Shown here piece after piece: positions 7,592 through 16,470 of a stretch of DNA of 64,000 nt. The notes beneath the pieces were generated by a model. That model saw nothing but the letters and a program-made list of their open reading frames with translations, was not told the DNA's origin and searched no databases. The DNA is from JAWKWH01 sp963669455 (GTDB lineage: Bacteria; Pseudomonadota; Alphaproteobacteria; Rhizobiales; Rhizobiaceae). The DNA is taken from NCBI GenBank assembly GCA_963669455.1, contig OY770026.1, positions 3,720,001 through 3,784,000 of the forward strand. Reading direction: 5' to 3'. Every line of letters begins with the position of its first letter. The first letter of the stretch is position 1. The translations under genes were made by a program, and so were the position numbers.

Positions 7592-8841
7592 GCACCAAGA
7601 GCCTGGAAATGAACCTTGGAATGACCGAGCGGCTGAAACCGATCCATGAGGCCGTCGTCAATATGGTGCGTGACGAAGTGATGCCGGTTGATGATGAATT
7701 TTTGAGCGAAGTTGGCAAGGATGGTGACCGCTGGACACTGACAAAACGGCAAAAGGAAATTCTGGAAACGCTGAAATCCAAAGCGCGCGAGCGGAATTTA
7801 TGGAATTTCTGGCTGACGGATTCTGAGCGCGGTTACGGGCTGTCGACCGTCGAATACGCCTATCTTGCCGAGGAAATGGGCAGGGCGCATCTGGGGGCTG
7901 AAACGTTCAATTGCTCGGCACCCGATACGGGAAATATGGAGGTGCTGGAGCGGTATGGCAGCGAGGCGCACAAAAAGCGGTGGCTCGCCGACCTGTTGGA
8001 TGGAAAGACCCGCTCTGCCTACCTGATGACGGAACCGGATGTCGCCTCGTCTGACGCAACCAACATCTCTATGAGTTGCGTGCGCGATGGCGACGATTAC
8101 GTGCTCAATGGTGAAAAATGGTGGTCGTCAGGCGCCGGTGACGAGCGCTGCGCCATCTATGTCGTGATGGTCAAAACCGGTGGCGATGATTTGCCCAAAC
8201 ATAACCGGCATTCGATGATCCTCGTCCCCGCCGGCACTCCGGGCGTTACCAAGCTCAGGGCGATGACCGTCTATGGTCAGGACGATGCCCCGCACGGGCA
8301 TCTGCATATCCGGTTTGAGGATGTGCGGGTGCCTGTTTCAAACCTGCTGCTGGACGAAGGCCGCGGTTTTGAAATTGCTCAAGGGCGGCTCGGGCCGGGC
8401 CGCATCCACCATTGCATGCGCGCCATCGGCCGGGCGGAAAAGGCGTTGGAACTGATGTGTACCCGGTCGATGCGGCGCGAAGCCTTCGGCAAGGCGCTGG
8501 CCCATCTTGGCGCCAATTATGACATCATTGCCGAATGCCGCATGGAAATCGAGATGGCGCGGCTTTTGTGTTTGAAGACGGCGTGGATGATGGATCAGGG
8601 CGATGCTCGCGCTGCGGCGCCGTGGATCAGCCAAATCAAAGTGATCGCACCACGGGTCGCGCTGAAAGTTGTCGATGAAGCCGTACAGATGTTCGGTGGG
8701 GAGGGTGTCAGCCAGGATACGCCGCTGGCAGCCACCTGGATCGGTCTGCGTACGCTACGGCTCGCCGACGGACCCGATGCGGTGCATCGCCGGCAGGTGG
8801 CGCGGACGGAACTTAAAAAATATACGCAAGAAAAGGTCTGA
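7588..8841 (+). CDS. Acyl-CoA dehydrogenase of the ACAD10/11 type
   Basis: A 417-residue FAD enzyme. The blocks SAPDTGNMEVL, MTEPDVASSDATN, NGEKWWSSGAG, RHSMILVPAGTPGV, GRGFEIAQGRLGPGRIHH and LRLADGPDAVH are near copies of human ACAD11/ACAD10 blocks. In those proteins an APH-like kinase domain is fused in front; here the kinase is separate at 4416. The animal proteins, and bacterial LvaC, convert phosphorylated 4-hydroxyacyl-CoA to enoyl-CoA, so dehydration rather than ordinary desaturation is likely. The start overlaps the tetR stop by 4 bp. The next gene begins 7 bp downstream of the stop. Confidence 0.92.
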   Translation: MSTKSLEMNLGMTERLKPIHEAVVNMVRDEVMPVDDEFLSEVGKDGDRWTLTKRQKEILETLKSKARERNLWNFWLTDSERGYGLSTVEYAYLAEEMGRAHLGAETFNCSAPDTGNMEVLERYGSEAHKKRWLADLLDGKTRSAYLMTEPDVASSDATNISMSCVRDGDDYVLNGEKWWSSGAGDERCAIYVVMVKTGGDDLPKHNRHSMILVPAGTPGVTKLRAMTVYGQDDAPHGHLHIRFEDVRVPVSNLLLDEGRGFEIAQGRLGPGRIHHCMRAIGRAEKALELMCTRSMRREAFGKALAHLGANYDIIAECRMEIEMARLLCLKTAWMMDQGDARAAAPWISQIKVIAPRVALKVVDEAVQMFGGEGVSQDTPLAATWIGLRTLRLADGPDAVHRRQVARTELKKYTQEKV

Positions 8842-8848
8842 CCTGCCG

Positions 8849-9817
8849 ATGAAAGCAATCATTGCCAGAGAGTTTGCTCCGCTTGACCGGCTGGACTATG
8901 GCGATTGGCCCGAGCCGGAAGCGACTGGATCCAATCTGGTGATCGAAGCGGAAGCTATCGGCGTGAACTACCCGGACGGTCTTCTGGTGCAAGGGCTCTA
9001 CCAGATCAAACCGCCCCTGCCTTTTGTGCCAGGGATGGAAGTTGCCGGAACGGTGACTGCCGTTGGCGACAAGGTGGTGAACTTCAAACCCGGCGACCGG
9101 GTTGCGGCGATGTCGACGACGGGCGCTTATTCGCAAAAGGTGGCCGTGCCGGAACTGGCCGCCATGGCATTGCCGGACGGGATGGACGGTGCCGATGCCT
9201 GCGCGTTGATGTGCGGATACGGAACCTCGCACCATGCACTGAAACAGCGCGCCGATCTAAAGGCCGGCGAGACGTTGTGCGTACTTGGTGCGGCCGGTGC
9301 CACCGGCATCGCGGCGGTCCAGATCGGCAAGGCGATGGGTGCAAAGGTGATTGCGGTTGCATCAAATGAGGTGAAACGGAACATCGCCCGAGGTGCCGGC
9401 GCTGACATCATATTGGGATATGACAACCTTAAGGAGGCCCTCAAAGACGCAACGGACGCAAAAGGCGTCGATGTTGGCTTCGATCCGGTTGGCGGCGATG
9501 CCTTCGATGCCATGGCACGCGCCATGGCATGGAAAGGTCGGCTGCTGGTAATCGGGTTCGCATCGGGCACGATCCCCAAATTCCCGGTCAATCTGGCATT
9601 GGTAAAGGGATTCGCCGTGAGCGGTGTTTTCTGGGGCTCCTTTACGCAAAAGGAACCGGCTCTATATGCTGACAACATGCGCGAGCTGCTCGGCTGGTAT
9701 CAACAGAAAAAGGTAAAACCGGTGATCGAAGGCCGCTATCCACTATCCGATGCGGCCGCGGTTCTTGGCCGTATTCTTGCCCGCGGTGCTACCGGCAAAT
9801 TGATCCTCGAACCATGA
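8849..9817 (+). CDS. NADPH:quinone oxidoreductase family protein (zinc-free MDR)
   Basis: A 322-residue medium-chain dehydrogenase/reductase of the quinone oxidoreductase (Qor) branch. It has the N-terminal GroES-like part (GVNYPDGLLVQGLYQIKPPLP, VPGMEVAGTV), the Rossmann motif VLGAAGATGIAAVQIGKA and the C-terminal ARGATGKLILEP. Catalytic zinc cysteines are absent, as usual for this branch. The gene begins 7 bp after the acyl-CoA dehydrogenase stop. In the operon it could act as a 2-enoyl reductase or a redox partner. The true substrate is unknown. Confidence 0.88.
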   Translation: MKAIIAREFAPLDRLDYGDWPEPEATGSNLVIEAEAIGVNYPDGLLVQGLYQIKPPLPFVPGMEVAGTVTAVGDKVVNFKPGDRVAAMSTTGAYSQKVAVPELAAMALPDGMDGADACALMCGYGTSHHALKQRADLKAGETLCVLGAAGATGIAAVQIGKAMGAKVIAVASNEVKRNIARGAGADIILGYDNLKEALKDATDAKGVDVGFDPVGGDAFDAMARAMAWKGRLLVIGFASGTIPKFPVNLALVKGFAVSGVFWGSFTQKEPALYADNMRELLGWYQQKKVKPVIEGRYPLSDAAAVLGRILARGATGKLILEP

Positions 9818-9837
9818 TCCGTTGGAAACGCTACAGA

Positions 9838-10879
9838 TGACATTACCTGCTGAGATGAATGCGCTGCTGTTAAAGGGTGACCGATATGCATCCGAGCGTC
9901 CGGCACCGTGTTGGAGGCGATGACGCCCTATGTCGAACAGGGCCGCATCGCGGTACCGAAACCATCGGCGGGCCAGGTCCTGATCAGGACAGCAATTGCG
10001 GCGATTAATCCTTCCGACGTGATGTTCATCAAGGGCATGTACGGACAGCCGCGTCAACAGGGCCAACCGGCCGGCTTTGAAGGTGTTGGCGAGGTTGTGG
10101 CTGCGGGTTGCCAGCGCGGGCAGAACCTGGTTGGTCAACGGGTGGCATTTGCCACCGGCACGACCAATTGGGGATCATGGGCCGATTATGCGATTGCCGA
10201 TGCCGGCGTTTGTATTCCGCTGATGCCCGGCGTTTCCGATATCGATGGCGCGGCCATGATCGTCAACCCGCTGACGGCGCTGGCTATGTTCGATATCGTG
10301 CGCCAGGAAGGCCAAAAATCTTTCGTGCTGAGTGCTGCGGCCAGCCAGCTTTGCAAGCTGATGATGGGCGCGGCGCGCGAAGAAGGGTTTCGCGCGATTG
10401 CGGTCGTCCGGCGCGATGATCAGGCAGACATCCTGAAAGCCGCCGGTGCGGCCCATGTCATCAACGCCGAAGCGCCTGATTTCGATCAGCAACTCAAACG
10501 GATCATGCGCGAGGAAAAGCCGCGCATATTCCTTGACGCGGTGGCAGGACCGCTTTCGGCCAAGATCTTCGACAATATGCCCAAACGGGCACGCTGGATC
10601 ATCTACGGCAAACTGGATCCCGAAACGATGCCGGTGCTGCAACCCGGTCAGATGATCTTCATGCACAAGAAGATTGAAGGCTTCTGGCTGACATCATGGA
10701 TGGGCAGCGTCGAACCGGAACGGCGGATGGAGGTGGTGGTGGAAGCGCAAAAGCGATTTGCCACCGGCAATTGGAAAACCGACGTCACGGCGATCATACC
10801 GCTTAGCGAGGCGATCGACCGTGTTGCGGGCGAGTTGAATAAACCGAATGGAAAGGTGTTTATCAAACCTGACAAATAG
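9838..10879 (+). CDS. Second quinone-oxidoreductase-like protein, apparent frameshift near its 5' end
   Basis: From 9908 an open frame encodes about 323 residues of a zinc-free MDR protein (INPSDVMFIKGMYGQP, GFEGVGEVVAAG, FVLSAAASQLCKLMMG, GKVFIKPDK). The normal first 25 or so residues are missing from that frame. They are found at 9838 in another frame, where ATG preceded by GGAA begins MTLPAEMNALLLKGDRYASE and then meets TGA at about 9922. Joining the frames at 9896-9908 with a one-base shift restores a family-like N-terminus. This is either a real frameshift, a sequencing error, or an intact short version starting at GTG 9908. It is paralogous to the preceding gene. Confidence 0.7.
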
Positions 10880-10884
10880 GTAGA

Positions 10885-10924
10885 GCTTTTGTAACAATGA
10901 ACAAAAGCGGCGCAATATCGCCGC
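10885..10924 (+). promoter_or_regulatory. Two adjoining hairpins ahead of the ABC transporter genes
   Basis: GCTTTTGT / ACAAAAGC (10885-10908, 8-bp stem) is followed at once by GCGGCG / CGCCGC (10907-10924, 6-bp stem). The two stems share the GC at 10907-10908, so both cannot form fully together. They lie between the second oxidoreductase and the first permease and could modulate mRNA processing or expression there. No T-run follows. Confidence 0.5.
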
Positions 10925-10947
10925 ACCAAGGATCGGGAGGAGGTTTC

Positions 10948-11823
10948 TTGGATATATTGCAGCTGTTGATCAGTGGCCTGGCGAATGGATGCGTCTACGG
11001 TCTGATCGCGCTTGGTTTCGTCATCATCTACAAGGCGACCGAGGCGGTCAATTTCGCCCAGGGCGATTTCATGATGCTTGGTGCGTTCGTCACGCTCGGG
11101 CTCACCAATGACCAGTTCATGAACCTTCCATTCTGGATCTCCGCACCGATCGCCATCTTGATCATGGGCATGTTCGGCTATTTGTTCGACATGATTGTGC
11201 TTCGGCGCATGTTCGGGCAATCGCAGATCGCGGTCGTGATCTTGACCATCGCGCTTGGTTTCGTACTGCGCTTTGCCGCCGGCTTTATCTGGGGACACGA
11301 GCCGATATCGCTGCAGTCGCCGATTGCGGGCAAAGATGCTTCCCTGGGCGGGCTGGTGCTTGGCCTGGATGAGGTGTCCGTCATCATCGTGACGGTTGTT
11401 TTGACGATCACAATCTACCTGTTTTTCAACCGCTCCAAGCTTGGCATCGGCATGCAGGCGGCGGCGCAAAACCAACTGGCCGCCTATTATATGGGTATTC
11501 CGGTCAAGCGCATTCATTCGCTGACCTGGGCCTTGTCGGGCATGCTGGCTGCCGTTGCCGGCATTTTGTTTGCGTCGAAAGGTTCCATCGAACCGGCGAT
11601 CGGCCTGCTTGGCATCAAGGCGTTTGCCGCAGCGGTGATCGGCGGGCTTGGGTCGCTGCCCGGTGCGTTGCTTGGCGGTATCATCATCGGGGTTATCGAA
11701 CCGTTTGCCTCGCGCTTCATCGAAGCAGGCTATTCGCAGATTGCCCCTTATCTGCTGCTTTTCCTGATCCTGGTTTTCCGGCCGCACGGCATCCTGAGCC
11801 AGGTCCAAAAGAAGAAGGTGTGA
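10948..11823 (+). CDS. Liv-type ABC transporter permease (LivH family)
   Basis: A 291-residue inner-membrane permease with about eight membrane segments and LivH signatures (GLANGCVYGLIALGFVIIYKAT, NFAQGDFMMLGAF, AAVIGGLGSLPGALLGG, FRPHGI). I prefer TTG 10948 because a strong GGGAGGAGG sits just upstream; an ATG at 10897 would add 17 atypical residues. It is the first of four transporter genes with small gaps or overlaps. Liv-type systems also import carboxylic acids and aromatics. With an acyl-CoA synthetase in the same operon, a carboxylic acid is more likely than a branched-chain amino acid. Confidence 0.9.
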   Translation: MDILQLLISGLANGCVYGLIALGFVIIYKATEAVNFAQGDFMMLGAFVTLGLTNDQFMNLPFWISAPIAILIMGMFGYLFDMIVLRRMFGQSQIAVVILTIALGFVLRFAAGFIWGHEPISLQSPIAGKDASLGGLVLGLDEVSVIIVTVVLTITIYLFFNRSKLGIGMQAAAQNQLAAYYMGIPVKRIHSLTWALSGMLAAVAGILFASKGSIEPAIGLLGIKAFAAAVIGGLGSLPGALLGGIIIGVIEPFASRFIEAGYSQIAPYLLLFLILVFRPHGILSQVQKKKV

Positions 11824-11829
11824 GGAAGA

Positions 11830-12930
11830 ATGCGCACGGTCTTCAAAACCTCCTATGACGCCGACATCAACTATTTCCGGCATGGCATGCAGGCTTTCTG
11901 GTACCTGCTGTTGCTGGCGTTCATGATCATCATACCGTTTATCACCGATCTGTTTTTGCTCGGAGAGATGACCAACCTTCTGATCTGGGCGCTTGCCGGT
12001 ATGGGGCTGATGGTGCTCGTTGGACATACCGGTCAGGCCAGCCTCGGACATGCCGCATTTCTGGCGGTCGGCTGCTATGCCAACACGCTGTTGCAGGAAA
12101 AGCTCGGGCTGCCCTTCATCGTCGCTTTCCCGATGGCCGGGCTGATTGCCGGTTTTTCCGGCGTGCTTCTGGCGATACCGACAACGAAGCTGCACGGCAT
12201 CTATCTGGCAATCGCAACGCTGGCGATATCGATCCTTATTGAGGATTTCATTATCATCGCCGAACCGCTGACCGGCGGCGTATCGGGTCTTGCCGCGCCA
12301 ACGATCAACATTTTCGGGCTGGAGATCGACCGCTATCTGACACCGAACCGGTTTTACTGGCTGGTGCTGTTCGTCGTCGTTTTGACGGTGCTTGGTTATC
12401 GCAACCTATTGCGGTCGCCATTGGGACGCTCCTTTGCTGCGGTGCGCGATTCGGAAGTCTCCGCCAAGGCCATGGGCGTCAATATCGCCCGCACCAAGGC
12501 GGCATCATTCGGCATTTCCACGGCCATTACCGGATTGGCCGGTGCGCTGATGGGCCAGTTTGCCGGCTTTTTCAACAATGAGACCTTCACCATCCTGATT
12601 TCCATCCAGCTATTGCTGATGATCGTGGTTGGCGGACTGGGCACAATCCATGGTGCGTTTCTGGGTGCGATTGTCGTGTCGCTTCTACCTCCAGCGCTAG
12701 CAATCGGCCGGGATATTGCCGGCGACTATTTCGGCTCCGGATCAGTCGCTATCCCTGGTCTCGAAACCGCGATCTTCGGCGCCATCTTGATCCTGTTCAT
12801 CCTGTTTGAGCCGTTGGGCATCTATGGCCGCTGGTTCAAGATCAGAACCTATTTCGAACTGTTTCCATTCTACCGCCGCGACATGTTCCGCCGCCAGAAG
12901 AGCTATCTGAAAACGGAGCGGATGCGATGA
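11830..12930 (+). CDS. Liv-type ABC transporter permease (LivM family)
   Basis: A 366-residue second permease of the importer. LivM signatures are GHTGQASLGHAAFLAVG, LTGGVSGL, AVRDSEVSAKAMGVN and MIVVGGLGTIHGAFLGA. It starts 6 bp after the LivH-type stop, and its own stop overlaps the next ATG. The protein is slightly longer than a minimal LivM because of a charged C-terminal tail (about 35 residues after the last membrane segment) on the cytoplasmic side. Confidence 0.92.
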   Translation: MRTVFKTSYDADINYFRHGMQAFWYLLLLAFMIIIPFITDLFLLGEMTNLLIWALAGMGLMVLVGHTGQASLGHAAFLAVGCYANTLLQEKLGLPFIVAFPMAGLIAGFSGVLLAIPTTKLHGIYLAIATLAISILIEDFIIIAEPLTGGVSGLAAPTINIFGLEIDRYLTPNRFYWLVLFVVVLTVLGYRNLLRSPLGRSFAAVRDSEVSAKAMGVNIARTKAASFGISTAITGLAGALMGQFAGFFNNETFTILISIQLLLMIVVGGLGTIHGAFLGAIVVSLLPPALAIGRDIAGDYFGSGSVAIPGLETAIFGAILILFILFEPLGIYGRWFKIRTYFELFPFYRRDMFRRQKSYLKTERMR

Positions 12931-13706
12931 GCCTTTTGCAATTCGATCACGTTACGCTCAAATTTGGCGGTGTCATTGCCGTCAATGATGTGTCTTTTTC
13001 GGTCGAGGAGGGTGAGGTCTTTGCGCTGGTGGGACCAAATGGTGCCGGCAAATCGACAGTCTTCAACCTGATTTCGCGGTTTTACGATCCGTTTGAGGGC
13101 GCCATCCTTTTCGATGGCAAAGACCTTCTTTCCCATCCGGCCCACAACATCGCCAAACTGGGGATCGCACGGACGTTTCAAAACATCGAACTGTTTGAGC
13201 AGGCAACGGTGTTGCAAAACCTGCTGGTCGGCCGCCACCGGCACCGGCATTCCAACATATTGACGGAGATCCTGTTTACGCCTTTTGTGCGCAGCGAAGA
13301 ACGCCGCCATCGCGAGGCGGTCGAAAAAGTGATCGATTTTCTCGATCTGCAGGCCTATCGCGACCAGTTCATCGCCGGACTGCCCTATGGGGTGCGCAAA
13401 ATCGTTGAGATGGGGCGCGCACTTGCCATCGAACCAAGGTTGTTGCTGTTGGACGAACCGGCATCCGGCCTGTCGGTCGAGGAAACGCAGGATGTCGCCT
13501 TCTGGGTCGAGGATATCAAAAAACAGATGGGTATCACGGTGCTGATGGTCGAGCATGACATGCATCTGGTGTCGTCTGTATCCGACCGGGTTCTTGCCCT
13601 GGCGGACGGCAAGATGCTGGCGCTCGGCACGCCCGCTGAGGTGCAAAATCATCCGGCTGTCATCGAAGCCTATATCGGCTCATCCGATGAGGAGGATGCG
13701 GCATGA
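12927..13706 (+). CDS. Liv-type ABC transporter ATPase (LivG family)
   Basis: A 259-residue nucleotide-binding subunit: Walker A GPNGAGKST, LivG-specific GIARTFQNIELFEQATVLQN, a variant signature (LPYGVRKIVEMGRAL), Walker B LLLLDEPASGL and switch histidine VEHDMHLV. The signature has PYGVRK in place of the usual SYGxQR, a minor variant. ATGA overlaps couple it to the genes on both sides. It energises the importer together with the next ATPase. Confidence 0.93.
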   Translation: MSLLQFDHVTLKFGGVIAVNDVSFSVEEGEVFALVGPNGAGKSTVFNLISRFYDPFEGAILFDGKDLLSHPAHNIAKLGIARTFQNIELFEQATVLQNLLVGRHRHRHSNILTEILFTPFVRSEERRHREAVEKVIDFLDLQAYRDQFIAGLPYGVRKIVEMGRALAIEPRLLLLDEPASGLSVEETQDVAFWVEDIKKQMGITVLMVEHDMHLVSSVSDRVLALADGKMLALGTPAEVQNHPAVIEAYIGSSDEEDAA

Positions 13707-14515
13707 ACGCAGTTGCGGCCTCACAACAGGGCAAGACGCCGGCCGATGATCTGGTTCTCGATGTCAAGAATTTGGAGAGTTTTTACGGCCCGATCATGGC
13801 CATCCGCGGCGTCAGCGTCGAGGTCCGCAAGGGTCAGGTCGTTACGGTTCTAGGCGCAAACGGTGCCGGCAAGACGACGTTGTTAAAAACGATTTCGGGG
13901 GTGATGAACCCGGAAAAGGGCGAGATTTTCTATCAGGCGGACAATATTGCCGGTGCGGAACCGGACAGGGTCGTTCGCGCCGGCATTGCCCACGTGCCTG
14001 AAGGACGCGAAGTTTTTCCACTGTTGAGCGTGGAAGAAAACCTGATGATGGGCGCATATGTGCGTTCCGATACGGCTGAAATCGCCAGTGACCGGGAGAT
14101 GGTCTACTCCTACTTTCCAATCCTGAAGGAGCGCAAGAGCCAGGCAGCTGGAACATTGTCCGGTGGCCAGCAACAGATGCTGGCGATCGGGCGCGGATTG
14201 ATGGCGCGGCCGGCGGTCATGCTGCTCGACGAACCGAGCCTTGGTCTGTCGCCCCTGCTGGTCAAGGAAATCTTCGCCATTATCCGGCGTCTGAACAAAG
14301 AGCAGAACGTGACGATGATGCTGGTGGAACAAAACGCCAAGGTAGCACTCGAGGTGGCCGACTATGGCTATGTGATGGAGCTTGGCCGCATCGTCATGGC
14401 CGGCGATGCAAAAAAACTGATGGAGTCGAAGGATATCCAGGAATTTTATCTCGGCGTTCAAGAGGAGACGCAGCGCGGGCAGAAACGCTGGAAGCAGAAG
14501 AAAACCTGGCGCTGA
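13703..14515 (+). CDS. Liv-type ABC transporter ATPase (LivF family)
   Basis: A 270-residue nucleotide-binding subunit: Walker A GANGAGKTT, HVPEGREVFPLLSVEENL (LivF hallmark), signature LSGGQQQMLAIGR, Walker B VMLLDEPSLGL and VEQNAKVALEVADYGYVME. A basic, lysine-rich tail of about 20 residues after the normal LivF end is unusual. The start overlaps the LivG stop (ATGA), and the stop overlaps a possible ATG of the acyl-CoA synthetase gene. Confidence 0.93.
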   Translation: MNAVAASQQGKTPADDLVLDVKNLESFYGPIMAIRGVSVEVRKGQVVTVLGANGAGKTTLLKTISGVMNPEKGEIFYQADNIAGAEPDRVVRAGIAHVPEGREVFPLLSVEENLMMGAYVRSDTAEIASDREMVYSYFPILKERKSQAAGTLSGGQQQMLAIGRGLMARPAVMLLDEPSLGLSPLLVKEIFAIIRRLNKEQNVTMMLVEQNAKVALEVADYGYVMELGRIVMAGDAKKLMESKDIQEFYLGVQEETQRGQKRWKQKKTWR

Positions 14516-14541
14516 TGGATCACGACTTGAGGAGCAAGATC

Positions 14542-16428
14542 ATGACACTGGCCGAAAGAATACCGCCCCAACAGACGGTTGATGGTTTCAGATTTAATCA
14601 GGATCTGACCAATGGACCTTATTTTTTCGACGGCTGCGACACGCTGGTAAAACTGTTTCGCCAGCGTTGCGAAGAACTGGAAGACAAGGTGGCGCATCGT
14701 GAAAAGGATTTCGGCATCTGGCTCTCATACAGCTGGAGCGATTTTTACGATCATGCCCGTTTGATCGGGCTCGGCCTGTTATCACTTGGTCTGAAACGCG
14801 GCGAAGTGGTGTCTATTCTGTCTGAAGACAACAAGGAGTGGATCTACACCGATCTGGGTGTGCAATCGGTCGGCGGCATATCATCGGGGGTCTACACGAC
14901 TGATTCACCCAATCAACTAAAGTATCTCGTCAACGATTCCGACAGCCGGTTTCTATTTGTGGAGAATGACGAGCAGCTCGACAAATATCTGGAAATCAAG
15001 GAGGAGACAGACGGCCTTATCAAGGTCATCGTCTATGATCGTGACGGGCTGCATGATTTTTCAGACGACAAAGTCATTTTCCTTGATGATCTTTACCGGC
15101 TCGGCCACGAATTCCTGAAAGATAACCCGAAGCGGTTCGAAGATGAGATCGCTAAATCCAAGCCTTCCGATACCACCTTGCTGATCTACACCTCCGGCAC
15201 GACGGGGCCGCCCAAGGGCGCCATGATAAGCCATCAAAATATCATCGCGTCCATTTCCATAAGTGTGACCACATTGCCTGTCCGCCAGGATGACGAGCAG
15301 GTTTGCTTCCTGCCGCTCTGCCATATTCTGGAACGGCTGGTCAGCGTGTTTTTACCGATCGGAATGCGGTCGACGGTTAATTTTGCCGAAAGCCCGGAGA
15401 CCGTTTTCGACAATGTGCGCGAGGTTGGACCCTGCATTTTTACCGCGGTACCAAGACTCTGGGAAAAAATCTATTCGCGCATATCGATCATGTCGAGTGA
15501 GGCGACCATGCTTGGCCGCTGGGCCTACCGGCGGGCTTTGGCGACCGGTATGACGCGGGCCGAAGCGCTGGAAAGCGGCGACCCGGTGCCGGCCTTGACC
15601 AAACTGGCTTACGCGTTCTGGGACTTTGTCCTGCTTAAAAACCTGCGCCGGATGCTGGGTCTGCACAGGCTTCGCCGCGGCACGACGGGTGCAGCGCCAA
15701 TCTCGCCCGATCTGCTAAAATGGTACAAGGCGATCGGCGTGACCATCCTTGAAGGCTACGGCATGACTGAAAGTTCGGGCGCGATCTCCATCAACCTGGA
15801 AAATCAGTACAAGACCGGCAGCGTGGGCCCGTGCATTCCCGGTGGCGAGATACGGATCGCGCCCGATGGTGAAATCCAGTTCAAGGGCCCAAATGTCTTC
15901 CAGGGCTATTGGAACAAGCCGGACAAGACGGCGGAAACCATCGTCGATGGCTGGCTGTGCACCGGGGATGTCGGCCGTATCGACAATCAAGGTCACCTTT
16001 ATATTACCGGCCGGATGAAAGATATCATCATCACCGCCGGCGGCAAAAACATCACACCTGCCGAAATCGAAAACCAACTCAAGTTCTCGCCTTATATCTC
16101 CGACGCGGTGATAATCGGCGACAAGCGAAAATTCTTAAGTTGCCTGATCATGATCGACCAGGAAAATGTCGAAAAATTCGCGCAGGAAAAGCGCGTGCCA
16201 TTTTCCGATTTCAAGTCGCTTTGCGCTGCCAATGAGGTGCGCAACCTGATTAAAGGGGTGATTGATGAGGTTAACCCCAGTTTTGCCCGCGTCGAGCAGA
16301 TCAAAGATTTTCGCTTGATCGATGTCTTGCTGACGGCGGAAGATGAGGAACTAACTGCCACAATGAAGCTGAAGCGCAGCTTCGTTGAACAAAAACACAA
16401 GGGCCTGATCGACCAGATGTACGAATAA
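14542..16428 (+). CDS. Long-chain-type acyl-CoA synthetase (AMP-forming)
   Basis: A 628-residue ANL-superfamily ligase. The AMP-binding signature is LLIYTSGTTGPPKGAM, followed by EGYGMTESSG and the hinge segment GDVGRIDNQGHLYITGR MKDIIITAGGKN. The length and the KNITPAEIENQLKFSPYISDAVIIGDKR region are typical of FadD15/ACSL-like enzymes. ATG 14542 has GAGGAG upstream; an ATG at 14515 overlapping the LivF stop is also possible. Lying inside the transporter operon, it probably activates the imported acid to its CoA thioester as it enters (vectorial acylation). Confidence 0.92.
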   Translation: MTLAERIPPQQTVDGFRFNQDLTNGPYFFDGCDTLVKLFRQRCEELEDKVAHREKDFGIWLSYSWSDFYDHARLIGLGLLSLGLKRGEVVSILSEDNKEWIYTDLGVQSVGGISSGVYTTDSPNQLKYLVNDSDSRFLFVENDEQLDKYLEIKEETDGLIKVIVYDRDGLHDFSDDKVIFLDDLYRLGHEFLKDNPKRFEDEIAKSKPSDTTLLIYTSGTTGPPKGAMISHQNIIASISISVTTLPVRQDDEQVCFLPLCHILERLVSVFLPIGMRSTVNFAESPETVFDNVREVGPCIFTAVPRLWEKIYSRISIMSSEATMLGRWAYRRALATGMTRAEALESGDPVPALTKLAYAFWDFVLLKNLRRMLGLHRLRRGTTGAAPISPDLLKWYKAIGVTILEGYGMTESSGAISINLENQYKTGSVGPCIPGGEIRIAPDGEIQFKGPNVFQGYWNKPDKTAETIVDGWLCTGDVGRIDNQGHLYITGRMKDIIITAGGKNITPAEIENQLKFSPYISDAVIIGDKRKFLSCLIMIDQENVEKFAQEKRVPFSDFKSLCAANEVRNLIKGVIDEVNPSFARVEQIKDFRLIDVLLTAEDEELTATMKLKRSFVEQKHKGLIDQMYE

Positions 16429-16470
16429 ACAGGCTTACCAAACAATAAAACCAAAGGGAGAAAACCTGAC

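Noticed and set aside
10648..12195. A 515-codon open frame on the minus strand under the oxidoreductase and permease genes
   Set aside because: It is antisense to two well-supported genes, has the His/Arg/Gln-rich composition typical of reverse frames in GC-rich DNA, and shows no domain or ribosome-binding site.
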